Program-made: the position numbers and the translations under genes | Shown: piece by piece, positions 55,001 to 61,956 of the stretch | How the letters are laid out: the number at the start of each line of letters is the position of its first letter | Position numbering within the stretch: the stretch's first letter is position 1 | The notes under the pieces: model-generated | What the model was told of the DNA's origin: nothing | Databases searched by the model: none | Seen by the model: the letters and a program-made list of their open reading frames with translations, nothing else | Assembly: GCA_012845835.1 (NCBI GenBank) | Contig: JABAKD010000030.1 | Coordinates: 11,477,715-11,541,714, forward strand | Direction of reading: 5' to 3' | Length of the DNA: 64,000 bases | Source: Undaria pinnatifida | Lineage: Eukaryota > Sar > Phaeophyceae > Laminariales > Alariaceae

Positions 55001-58000
55001 GGTTAATGAGGATCGTTTCGTGCTGGCCCTCAAAGAATCGACTCTCCGACTATTAATAGTTCGATTTCCAAATAGTTCGATTTCCGTATTTCCAGGAAGG
55101 CTTGTTTATCTTCAAGTTCAACAGGTCAATAGCGCTCATGACTGTCGTGGTCGTGCGGCCGTTCATTTTTGTTTTCTGGGCCCTATCTATTACAGGTGTT
55201 CGCGAGGATGACTCCCGATGATAAGGAGCGCCTTGTGCTGGCCCTCAAAGAGTCTGGGCGGACGTGCATGATGTGCGGGGACGGCGCCAACGATGTCGGG
55301 GCTCTGAAGCAAGCGCAGGTGGGATTTCCGCAAGTATGATAGGACGTGGAGGGGCACAGTGCGAAAGCCAAGCACTTGAGGAACTTTTTTTGAACTTGAC
55401 CGCACACTTGGGGGCATTAACGATGTTGTGATGTTGTTTTTAGAGTTGTTTTAGAGTTGTTTTTAGAGTTATGTGTGGAATAAGTTTTACTGGGGGGGGG
55501 TTAAATGTTGAGAACTATTTCGAGAACTATTTCAAGAACTATTTCGAGAACTATTTCGAGAACTATTTCGAGAACTATTTCGAGACGGTTGCCAACGATG
55601 TAGGTACAGTAGTGGGTGGTCCCTCTATAGTGTCAGTGTATATGTGGTATTAATATGGTATTTACATGTAGTATGTGCACTATAGAGGGAAACAACGGCA
55701 CCATAGCGGCAACCGGCACTACTCCAAATACTGTCATTACTGGCTGCTCCCATCTGTTTCTAGCGAGTCCACAGGCACTACAGCGGGTAACCGGCACTAA
55801 ACCGGCACTACAGAGGAACCTCTACTGTACCTTGATAAAACGGTGACATGTCTGACGTGTGGATTACTCAATCTGTTCGAACAGCAGGGTTGAACCGTTT
55901 TCTCGTCGACATTCAATGCCGGTATTTTCAGGTGGGGGTTGCATTGCTCGGAGGCTTTGGCGACCTGAACGTCGACCGCAAAGCTACCGCTGCTGACGCA
56001 AAGGGGGAGGCTTCGACCGCGCTAGCACTCCAGCCGGCGGATCTGATGAAGATGCGTCCCATAGAGCTGAAGAAGAAGTTGAAGGAAGTAGGCGTTGAGC
56101 TAGCCAAGCATCCGGGAGCGGTAGAGAAGAAGGTGGGCGTGTGTGCATCGAAGGGATGGGGGGGGGGGGGCGCTAGGCCTGTGTTCCCCGAACATCCGAG
56201 AGCGGTAGAGAAGAATGTAGGTGTTTGCAGAAGGGGGGGGGGGGGGGGGAGTTCGGCGAACATCCGCGAGCGGTAGAGAGGAGGGTAGGCATGGATAGGG
56301 AGGGGAGGGGGTGAGGGGAGGTAATCATGCCATCAATGGTCTAACTTACTATCATGGCCGTAGTCTTGAGACCATTGACCCTCGCATCTCTACATCTCTA
56401 CAATGCCGGGACGGAGCACGTCGGGTTTTGCCTACCAGGGAGAAATTGCTTGCACCAGGGGAGAGGTTGTACTCTTTTGTTGTTTCAATGTTTTATCAGT
56501 CGTTTGATGGTTGACCACGCATCCTTTTCGAGACGGAGCATCGCTCCTATATACTCGTCGTAATAGCAACATCTCCAACACTTTGGCGCACATTGCGTTT
56601 TTTCCATCTATTACATGTTTCAATGCTCAGGGGGCAGGTTTAGATTAGCCGAACACCCGGGAGCGGTAGATAATAAGGCAGGCAATTGCAGGGAAGGGGA
56701 GGGGGGGGGGGGGGGGGGGGGGTAGGCTTGTTTTGACTAACTTTACTATCCAGGAGCGATAGTGAAAAAGGTGGGTGTAGGTAGGAAGGGGAGAGGGGGT
56801 AGGCTTTGTGAATGGGTTATGGAGAAAATGTCGTTACAAGTCTAGAGGTCCAATGGGTTCGAACGAAGAGAGGACATATTTGCCGTCAAGGGTATTCTCC
56901 TGACTAGTACTTCATGTTTTTGTTTTTTGGAGATCAATAGTTTTACTCTCCAGCTCAACTCATACATATCGTAAGAGCTTTTGCCCTCAGCGACCTTGTG
57001 GCCAACGAGCAAGCCACAAGTCATGGTCACAAGTATCTAGTCCCTTCTCATCCTCCGGTGCTTGCCGTCATTTTTATCGTGCTTAGGGTTCAGCATTCCC
57101 ACTTGTCGGTTTGGACTGTTGTGTTGTGATGCTGTTGTGATGGTTTGTTGTGATGCTGTTGTGATGGTGCTGGAATGTAGGTTACGGGTAAGGTTAGTGT
57201 TTTTAGGTTTTCTAGAGTACATTGGGTTCTTGTGTGGTCATGCTAAGTTACGATACTACTGGCTTTGAGTGTGTTGGGGACGTGAGGCGTTTTTTCTTTC
57301 TGTATCGTCAGGTTTCCAAGTAGGTGGGATGTTCGAGGGTATTAGGTGCTGGGCATGAAGACGTGACCGGAAATGGGTCACCGTGAATCCTGGGGCTGTT
57401 TCCCCAAAACATTGGCTAGCGTATTTTTTTGTCGTGTAAACTCATGGATTCGCTATTGATTGTGTGCTCACGCATGAATTGACTACGCATGGACTCATCG
57501 AACAGGACCTGGTGAAGCTGTACATGCTAGCTGTACGGAGTGGAGGCAAAGCTTCAAAAGCCGTTATGCCGGGGAATGGAAGTGCTAGTGCTAGCCTAAC
57601 GGACCTCTCCAAGATGACTCCGGCCGAGAAAAAAAAGGAAATGGCGCGACGCAGGGCGCAGGCACAGAAGGAGAAGGCAAGAACATTATTATGCATTATA
57701 CCTGCTATTGCAGTACGTACGCGGCACCGCTTAAGAGTCTTGCTTTGGGTCGGACTCGACCTCTTATGTTCAGTAGGGTGTGCCCAACTCCGGTTGCGGT
57801 GTAGGCAATCATTGCCTTGCATTGCATTGCATTGAATTGCCTTACCTTGCGTTGGCTTGGCTTGGCTTGGGGCGTTAGGTCGTGTGGTCTTGTGTCAAGG
57901 CCGTAGCCGCCATCTCTTCGTCTGTAGGTGTCGAAATTCGAAGCGAATGTGAACATACCTGGTGTGTATCAGCTTTCGGTCTCCATCACTGATGGACCTT

Positions 58001-58682
58001 TGATATCTATGTATGCTGATTGGCTCCTGGTGAATATACTGGTGGACCACTGATGGCTTTATCGCTTTCACGTTTGCTCTCTCACGCCATGCTGCAGGTG
58101 GAGCAGTACCAGAAGCGCGTGGCGGAGCTGACTGCGGCTGGAGAGAGCTGGGCAACGGTCAAGGTAGGGCGTCCGCAACGACGATAAACAATGGCCGCAG
58201 ATAGTTACCAGTATGACTGAAATTATCTACTGTAGCATGTACTATTAGTATTGCAAAAAGACATCCGATTACCAGTCTAATGATAGTCACACTGCTTGTA
58301 TGGTTTTTACTGTATGGACTCTTGTAGGCCGCGTGGGACAAAACTATCTTTTAGGTTTCCTGTGTCGACCATTCGAGGGCGCGTGTGGCAAAACTATCTG
58401 CAACACGCAGGTCTGCTTTGTATGATCGCCTATCATCGCGTGAACACCGTGTACGGTTTTGCTGCGTATTTACTGGTGTGTTCTGTTTCCCCTTCCGTGC
58501 CGATCCCGGCGTTGTCGTTTCAGGCGATAAAAGAAATTTATTCTATGGACGCTCAGAAGGCGAAGGAGATGGCCATGGAGAGGAGAAAGAACGGCACGAT
58601 TGAGATGTCCGCGGCCCGACTGGCATCCATGATGGACGAGGCGGGGGAGGGGGAGGTCGGAGGAGATGTTCCCATGGTCAAG
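42453..58682 (+). CDS. P5A-type P-ATPase (ATP13A1/Spf1 family), 15 exons, partial at both ends
   Basis: P5A ATPases sit in the ER membrane and extract mis-inserted transmembrane helices using ATP. Fifteen exons joined in frame give about 1,161 residues. They show, in order, the QHWSV membrane entry, [37 protein letters not shown] (actuator), the P5A hallmark PPELP in TM4, DKTGTLT (phosphorylated Asp), KGSPE (nucleotide domain), MVTGD and [12 protein letters not shown] (hinge). The last exon found ends VPMVK, just where the family continues LGDAS-APFTSK. The final membrane part (about 270 residues in relatives) and the first N-terminal segment are not seen. Insertions include an acidic Asp/Glu run and a Lys/Glu-rich segment after the hinge. 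All introns are phase 0 except the second (phase 2). Three introns appear to start with GC. Confidence 0.85.
43205..43490. repeat. Dispersed CTG repeat in intron 1 (relative of 26.87 kb)
   Basis: (CTG)n at 43212-43270, then ACCCTGTCTACC, ACCTAGCTCGAAACAGCGA and AAAGCGACACGTACCGACGA. Same order as at 26.87-27.34 kb. Confidence 0.75.
43493..43782 (+). repeat. Three decayed 102-bp copies of the exon 2 acceptor and start
   Basis: CAGCTGTTCT..CGGC.TTGTG, GACAGCTACTGG.AGTACTTC recurs at 43681 and 43579, and partly from about 43493, before the true exon 2 at 43783. The spacing is exactly 102 bp (34 codons). The 43681 copy keeps 22 codons ([18 protein letters not shown]...) and then a TAA; the 43579 copy has lost a base. 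Confidence 0.9.
43783..43955 (+). CDS. P5A ATPase exon 2
   Basis: Acceptor CCCCTGCAG. Encodes [20 protein letters not shown] and [20 protein letters not shown], ending VFRAGR with the Arg codon split. The donor reads GGAAG/GCAAGC, a GC donor. Joining here gives FRAGRWQ, which matches the family (R-x-x-K/R-W) without gaps. Confidence 0.85.
44150..44245. repeat. 9-bp minisatellite CCTTATTCA in intron 2
   Basis: About six CCTTATTCA/CCTTATTCG units at 44180-44237, flanked by ACCGCCTTAT at about 44156 and 44299. Confidence 0.85.
45093..45288 (+). CDS. P5A ATPase exon 3
   Basis: Acceptor TTGGTTCAG, donor GAG/GTATTA. Encodes [34 protein letters not shown] and the actuator-domain loop [11 protein letters not shown] (the Glu in TGES drives dephosphorylation in P-type ATPases). 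Confidence 0.88.
45330..45352. repeat. Telomere-like CCCTAA tract in intron 3
   Basis: GCTAACCCTAACCCTAACCC: three CCCTAA units. Too short to be a telomere; see the finding on interstitial tracts. Confidence 0.8.
45890..45985. repeat. 15-bp ACATACATTATCAC minisatellite in intron 3
   Basis: ATTATCACATACATTATCAC-type units repeated about five times, followed by AGAAACA/AATATAAACA-type AT-rich repeats to about 46110. Confidence 0.8.
47037..47114 (+). CDS. P5A ATPase exon 4
   Basis: Acceptor CTGGGCAG, donor CAG/GTATAT, 26 codons. Encodes [20 protein letters not shown], matching the family core V(I/L)FGGTK. Confidence 0.85.
47100..47310 (+). repeat. Duplicate of the exon 4 end and donor
   Basis: CGTCCAACAGCCAGGTATAT then GCACTCTGAACCCC at 47101 recurs as CGTCCAACGTCCAGCTAAAT then GCACCCTAGCCCC at 47238, followed by TCCCGCCTCCCC in both. 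The duplicate's donor is CAG/CTAA, i.e. destroyed. Confidence 0.8.
47655..47770. repeat. CTGCAACAGTTAGAAGTAGA minisatellite in intron 4
   Basis: GCAACAGTTA.AAGTAGACG with a CTTGCCTTTAACCC spacer occurs four times. Confidence 0.85.
48047..48277 (+). CDS. P5A ATPase exon 5
   Basis: Acceptor CCTCGTCAG, donor CAG/GTACGG, 77 codons. Begins [11 protein letters not shown], passes through a long Asp/Glu run (residues 10-30 of the exon) that is a lineage-specific insert, and ends with the family segment [16 protein letters not shown]. Confidence 0.88.
48356..48392. repeat. 12-bp GGATGGACGATT tandem in intron 5
   Basis: Three consecutive units. Confidence 0.85.
48699..48968 (+). CDS. P5A ATPase exon 6
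   Basis: Acceptor CCCCCTAG, 90 codons. Encodes [15 protein letters not shown], a membrane segment rich in Leu, and [19 protein letters not shown], the TM4 substrate-site signature that separates P5A (PPELP) from P5B (PPALP). The donor reads ATGCAG/GCAAGC, a GC donor; joining gives KMQIFCTEP, in line with the family. Confidence 0.88.
49030..49120 (+). repeat. Degenerate SINE-like core in intron 6
   Basis: TTGTTGTCTCACATCAACTC, then GAGTCCGTGATCACA and GGTGCTGGAGCCCTAGGAA, resembles the 32.9 kb element core (GTTCTCACATTAACTC, TCCGTGGTCACAGGACAGG). Confidence 0.5.
49130..50640. other. Rest of intron 6
   Basis: Frames of 100-150 codons here lack recognisable domains. A GGCGACCTGCTT tandem (three units) lies at 50466-50500, and degenerate TGCCGATTA.TGCTGTT units lie at 50500-50640. 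Confidence 0.4.
50719..51048 (+). CDS. P5A ATPase exon 7
   Basis: Acceptor GACGTCCAG, donor AGG/GTGAGG, 110 codons. Encodes [17 protein letters not shown] and [19 protein letters not shown], where the Asp of DKTGT is phosphorylated. A Ser/Gly-rich variable stretch follows, then [15 protein letters not shown], matching the family GDPLE box. Confidence 0.92.
51681..51935 (+). CDS. P5A ATPase exon 8
   Basis: Acceptor TTGTTTTCAG, donor CAG/GTACAG, 85 codons. Starts [11 protein letters not shown], has an Ala/Thr/Pro-rich variable loop, and ends with the nucleotide-binding core [19 protein letters not shown] (family RFHF-S-LKRMSV). Confidence 0.88.
52802..53155 (+). CDS. P5A ATPase exon 9
   Basis: Acceptor ACTATACAG, donor GAG/GTACGG, 118 codons. 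Encodes [16 protein letters not shown] (KGxPE), [28 protein letters not shown] and [19 protein letters not shown] (the TGD motif of the phosphorylation domain). The family usually has Asn after TGD (TGDN); here it is Ala. Confidence 0.9.
53215..53360 (+). repeat. Dispersed repeat module A in intron 9
   Basis: GGGGGCGTACTCGTTTG, GAGCATTATTATGAGTATGA, CACCACGCATCCC and AAGACGGAGCACCGCTC match 40.57-40.68 kb. Confidence 0.75.
53595..54115 (+). repeat. Array of decayed copies of the exon 10 acceptor and first codons
   Basis: The unit CGCC.TTTCCGTGGAAACCCCTGG, described by its parts TTTCC.TGGAAACCCCTGG and CTGCAGGTAGGCATCA, occurs at about 53600, 53692, 53790, 53857, 53910 and 54008 before the functional one at 54060. 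The first and fifth keep an intact AG (53636 and 53947). The second reads CACGGGTGGGCATCA, with its AG lost. Confidence 0.85.
54101..54352 (+). CDS. P5A ATPase exon 10
   Basis: Acceptor CCCTTTGCAG, donor AAG/GTGCGG, 84 codons. Begins [20 protein letters not shown], contains [15 protein letters not shown] and [15 protein letters not shown], and ends KDLQYLK, leading directly into VFARMTP of exon 11. Confidence 0.85.
54420..54700. repeat. Three degenerate tandem units in intron 10
   Basis: CTC.CTCCCTTTTCGTGACTCA...GGCTTGGT recurs as ATCCCTCCGTTTTCGTAACT and AGCTCCCTCCGTGGCCCTAA, about 110 bp apart. Confidence 0.65.
54970..55045 (+). repeat. Decayed duplicate of exon 11 start, still open
   Basis: GTGTTGGGGAGGACGACTCC...CGTTTCGTGCTGGCCCTCAA mirrors the start of exon 11 at 55196. 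It reads [20 protein letters not shown] against [17 protein letters not shown], so it is in frame with two or three extra codons, but it loses similarity before the CGDGAND motif. Confidence 0.8.
55196..55318 (+). CDS. P5A ATPase exon 11
   Basis: Acceptor CTATTACAG, donor CAG/GTGGGA, 41 codons. Encodes [20 protein letters not shown] and the hinge motif [17 protein letters not shown] (P-type GDGxND). Confidence 0.92.
55500..55590. repeat. Minisatellite GAGAACTATTTC in intron 11
   Basis: Six units of 12 bp at 55510-55582, one with AAG in place of GAG, reading ENYF repeatedly in one frame by chance. Confidence 0.85.
55932..56132 (+). CDS. P5A ATPase exon 12
   Basis: Acceptor TATTTTCAG, donor AAG/GTGGGC, 67 codons. 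Starts [10 protein letters not shown] (family VGVALL), then a Lys/Glu-rich insert ([20 protein letters not shown]) ending VEKK. The insert region has no counterpart in animal relatives. Confidence 0.88.
56105..56800 (+). repeat. Four decayed copies of the exon 12 end and donor
   Basis: The true edge CATCCGGGAGCGGTAGAGAA/GAAG-GTGGGCGTG recurs at 56191 (AAGAATGTAGGTGT), 56259 (GAGGAGGGTAGGCA), 56652 (AATAAGGCAGGCAA) and 56746 (GAAAAAGGTGGGTGTAGG), each followed by a G-rich tract. The 56.75 kb copy still has a plausible AAG/GTGGGT donor. Confidence 0.9.
56330..56640 (+). repeat. Dispersed repeat modules B then A in intron 12
   Basis: CATGGCCGTAGTCTTGAGAC, ATGCCGGGACGGAGCACGTC and TTGCTTGCACCAGG (module B), then TTGACCACGCATCC and GAGACGGAGCATCGCTC (module A). 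The order is reversed relative to 40.56-40.9 kb. Confidence 0.75.
57506..57676 (+). CDS. P5A ATPase exon 13
   Basis: Acceptor TCGAACAG, 57 codons. Encodes [18 protein letters not shown] and [20 protein letters not shown], part of the charged insert between hinge and next membrane segments. The donor reads GAGAAG/GCAAGA (GC donor); joining gives [14 protein letters not shown], a continuous helical stretch. Confidence 0.75.
58098..58163 (+). CDS. P5A ATPase exon 14
   Basis: Acceptor ATGCTGCAG, donor AAG/GTAGGG, 22 codons: [20 protein letters not shown] plus VK. Short and without family motifs, but frame and splice sites fit exactly between exons 13 and 15. Confidence 0.75.
58524..58682 (+). 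CDS. P5A ATPase exon 15 (last found)
   Basis: Acceptor GTCGTTTCAG, donor AAG/GTCAGC, 53 codons. Begins [20 protein letters not shown] and ends GGDVPMVK. Relatives have P-IVK followed by LGDAS at this point, so the next exon must start with that motif; no match was seen from 58.7 to 64 kb. Confidence 0.85.
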
Positions 58683-58689
58683 GTCAGCC

Positions 58690-59095
58690 TAACCCCTGTA
58701 CAAGTCCTAGCATCCAGCTGCTAAAATCAACCTTCCCTGTTCTAACTCCCAAGTTATTGTACTAGAATACGTTGACAAGTCGTAAATTCAAGCTACCCTC
58801 TTCTAACCCTAACCCGTACAGGTAAAGCAATTCGATTAGAATGTCGACAAGTCGTAAAATCAACCTACCCTTTCCTACCTCCTAAGGCTATCCTAACGTA
58901 CCGTCAATTAGTTTTACAAACCCTTGAATCAACCTACCCTTTTCTAACTCCTGAATTTTCCTAACGTAACGCCAAATAGCTTTACAACTCCCTAAATCAA
59001 TCTACCCTTTCATAACTCATCAAAATTGTCCTAACGTAACGCCGACCAGGGTTGCTACCCCTTAAATCAACCTACCCTGTCCCAACACCTAATTT
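58690..59095. repeat. Degenerate ~70-bp tandem repeats after exon 15
   Basis: AAATCAACCTACCCTTTCCT, TAACTCCT and CCTAACGTAACGCC recur about six times at intervals of roughly 65-75 bp. Confidence 0.8.
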
Positions 59096-59339
59096 TTTTT
59101 CTTGGTGCAAGCTGCCCTTTTCTAGCTGCTAAAGTATCCTACATGTAATGCGAAATATATTGTATTACTTTTTTTTGGTACTAAAATTGGTGGTTAGGTA
59201 GTTAAGTTTGTAGGTTTACACCAGGTAGATTTTTTTACTCTATTATTTTTGTTATTACTATACCGGTAGATACTTATTTGTTTGCAACTCCGTTGAAAAT
59301 TAATCTACACTTTTAAAGTCGCAAAATTATCATATATAA

Positions 59340-59980
59340 GGATCGGGCGGGGCCGCCGGCTATCGGCGGCCCCGCCCTCCATAATGGTCGCGCGAAAAGG
59401 ACGTGACGTGACTAAGAGAAGGGGGAGGTAATGGACGGTAGGTGCCAAGAGGGCGAGGTACTACATGTATTTGAAACATATACCATTGGAAAATGTGGCT
59501 TTTGTCGGGAGTGGTTTTGCGCACAGGCATATTATGTGAAGGTAGGTGTTGGTGCACTGCATAGAGGAATTGGAAAGACGAAACAAAACGCAAATAAGGA
59601 GGTTGTGTATAGTAGTAGGGAGAACTGTGGTGTTGTGGATAGGCGAGAAATAGACGGGAAGAAAATGGAAAGAAAACCGCGATTGAAAATAATAAATATA
59701 TCGTGGTTGAAACGTAATACATGTAAGGAAAGGTCAATTAGCAAAGTTAGTAGCCAAACCTTTGCTGAATCCGGAGAAGGATTCGGACGGCATGAAATGC
59801 GCCGAGAGCGCTGAAGGGTGGTGGACGAATTCCGTGTGTTTTTTAAGTGGGAAAATATTTCCACAACTGCAGGGAAAATACACACCGTCAATTAGAGCAG
59901 TCAGACCAACTCCCTGACACTAAGTACGCGAAAAATGCAAAACCCACGCCGGAAAGTCAGACCATATCTGCTTCCGTGAT
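59340..59980 (-). repeat. Inverted copy of the 35.62-36.23 kb repeat
   Basis: Reverse complement of 35622-36232 over its whole length. Near its end (59345-59377) it carries a perfect 14-bp GC hairpin (GGGCGGGGCCGCCG, loop GCTAT) that the other copy lacks. Confidence 0.85.
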
Positions 59981-59984
59981 GGCA

Positions 59985-60485
59985 AGCATAAGAAGCTGCG
60001 AAGTTGTAATCCCCAAAGTTCCCGCTGGAAAGTCTTGAGTGCTGAAGACCCAAAGGTTACGCTGAAAAGTCTGAGTACTCAAGCACACTGCGTAGAGACA
60101 GAAGAGAAAAAGGTCGGGAACACGTACACGCACGCTTGTTGGGAGAAACTGTCGAGAGTTGGCAAAGAGAAACAGCGCCAGCACCCTTCATGGTTTTGTC
60201 GAGAGAGGTGAAAGGCTGAAGGGGAAAAGTGTGATGTGTGCGCGCAGCATTCGCGCACTTTTGAACGGAACGCACGTTGCAGAGTCCGTTTATTAACGGA
60301 AAACGAAAAACGGACACATGCGATGGTCCACAGCGTAGCTGCGTAGAAAGAGAAGGCCGAAGCAGCTGCTGCTGTAGATGCTGTACGTGGTACATACCGT
60401 ACATATTACAAGGTTCTCCTTCGGGAGGTGGACACGTGCCTCCCGGGGGCGACGCAAGTCGAATGACTACAACTGATGATGAAGT
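59985..60485. other. No gene recognised
   Basis: ACAAGGTTCTCCTTCGGGAG near 60408 resembles ACAAGGTTCCCCTTCGGAGG near 32759. No recognisable coding region. Confidence 0.3.
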
Positions 60486-60487
60486 AT

Positions 60488-60965
60488 TTATGCAGAAGGT
60501 GTATATCGGAGGGATGCGTAGTGGAAAGAATGTGGATAATATAAGATATCACTGACATTTGGAGGAGGAGGGTTGGGATATTGCTGAGGCTCGGTGTGAT
60601 AAGTTATTCGAAAGTCCACTCCGTATAACTGCGTGGCAGCAATTAATTCTACGTTTGTAGCATATGCGTAAGGCTGTGACATGAACTGGAGATACTCTTC
60701 GACACTCGAATATGTAGTAGGTTGAGATCCAGCGACTTCTTCCACAAGTTCTTGATTTGCTCCAGCTAAGATGCTGTCGTGGAAAGTGTTGAAACCTGAT
60801 CCTGGGACAACGGTGTACAAATTGGTTGTGATGTGGGCAATAATATGTGCACGGACGATGTGATGTAAAGCTGGGTTGTTGTGCACACGACGCGAGATAC
60901 ATCTTAATAAACATGCACCATCACCATTCTCGGGAATAATGGACCATTGACCAGAAACCGTGTCA
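60488..60965 (-). pseudogene. OTU-like cysteine protease, C-terminal copy lacking its N-terminus
   Basis: The minus strand reads IIPENGDGACLLRCISRRVH, with the OTU catalytic D-G-x-C box, then HHIVRAHIIAHI, TVVPGSGFNTFHDSILAGAN, EEYLQFMSQPYAYATNVELI, AATQLYGVDFRI and HSFHYASLRYT, a plausible catalytic His box (HY-x-S-L). OTU proteases cleave ubiquitin or related chains. The ATG-started frame (60886) begins after the Cys, and the sequence upstream of IIPE lacks the N-terminal part found in the 61.1-61.5 kb copy. It could still be an exon of a gene whose first part is the other copy. Confidence 0.7.
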
Positions 60966-61145
60966 ATTGTGAGGGAGAACTCACAGTAAACTTAGAGTCT
61001 ATGGACTACGTGCTGCTTGCTGGTGGTGCTGCTGACGGAACTTTGCAAGACAAACGGAACTTTTTCGGGCACGTTGGCGTTGTTTGTTCCGTTCAGAAAA
61101 ATATATTGTCTACAACGACAAATTATTCTTTATTATCTACATGAC
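60955..61145. other. Spacer between the two OTU copies
   Basis: Begins with GTGTCAATTGTGAGGGAGAA then CTCACAGTAA, which recurs at 61609-61640, just upstream of the N-terminal OTU copy. So copy one equals copy two plus its upstream flank with about 250 bp deleted. Confidence 0.75.
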
Positions 61146-61530
61146 CTTGATTTGCTCCAGCTAAGATGCTGTCGTGGAAGGTGTTGAAACCTGATCCTGG
61201 GATAACGGTGTACAAATTGGTTGTGATGTGGGCAATAATATGTGCACGGACGATGTGATGTAAAGCTGGGTTGTTGTGCACACGACGCGAGATACATCTT
61301 AATAAACATGCACCATCACCAATCTCGGGAATAATGGACCATTGACCAGAATTGTTATTGTTACCGCTATTGTTGTCTTGATCATTTTCGCTGTCTGATG
61401 GGTTTGTATTGCTGTCGCTGCTGTTAGAGGAATCATTGGTGTCAATTTGTTGTTTGTTTTCTGTGTCCAGTATTTTTCCCCGCGTGCTTATACCGATGTT
61501 TGTTGCCGATATGGTCTGTTGTGTGCACAT
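61130..61530 (-). CDS. OTU-like cysteine protease, N-terminal copy, truncated
   Basis: Starts MCTQQTISATNIGISTRGKI, has a Ser/Asn/Asp-rich linker (residues 30-65), then WSIIPEIGDGACLLRCISRR with the OTU Asp/Cys box, and TVIPGSGFNTFHDSILAGAN. Similarity to the neighbouring copy stops at GANQ, after which it reads GHVDNKE and stops, so the catalytic His part is missing. A 205-bp core (60745-60950 and 61145-61350) is shared by both copies at over 95 percent by eye. Confidence 0.7.
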
Positions 61531-61916
61531 CGTTACTTTTGCTTGGGTTGTGTGGCTACTTTATATCTCTTTATACAGGTTTCGCTACTGCTGTGTGGTA
61601 ACCACCGTGTCAATGGTGAGGGAGAACTCACAGTAATGACATAGTTCACGTCGTTGCAGCGGGTACATATACACCGCGCCCGCGTCTAGCAGTGCGGGAA
61701 AATTCTCTCGCAAATACATTTTGATGCCACCCCGATGTACGTGCGAGGACTAAAGTTCCACCGTGTGTGTAGTAGACGTATTTAAGCCTGGCGATATGCC
61801 TATATTTTTGGCTCTAAACCAAATTAAGCCCTATCGTGTCTTAAATGTCTACAAAATAGGTCTATTTTATCGACCTAACGACCACGGCAGACCACGGTGA
61901 GATATGGATTTTCCCA

Positions 61917-61956
61917 AAATATGCACTTGGGCACATTTTGGCCCAAGTGCATATTT
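61917..61956. other. Perfect 16-bp hairpin, 8-base loop
   Basis: AAATATGCACTTGGGC, loop ACATTTTG, then the exact reverse complement. Could be a cruciform, a remnant of a small inverted-repeat element, or a structured RNA. Confidence 0.9.
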
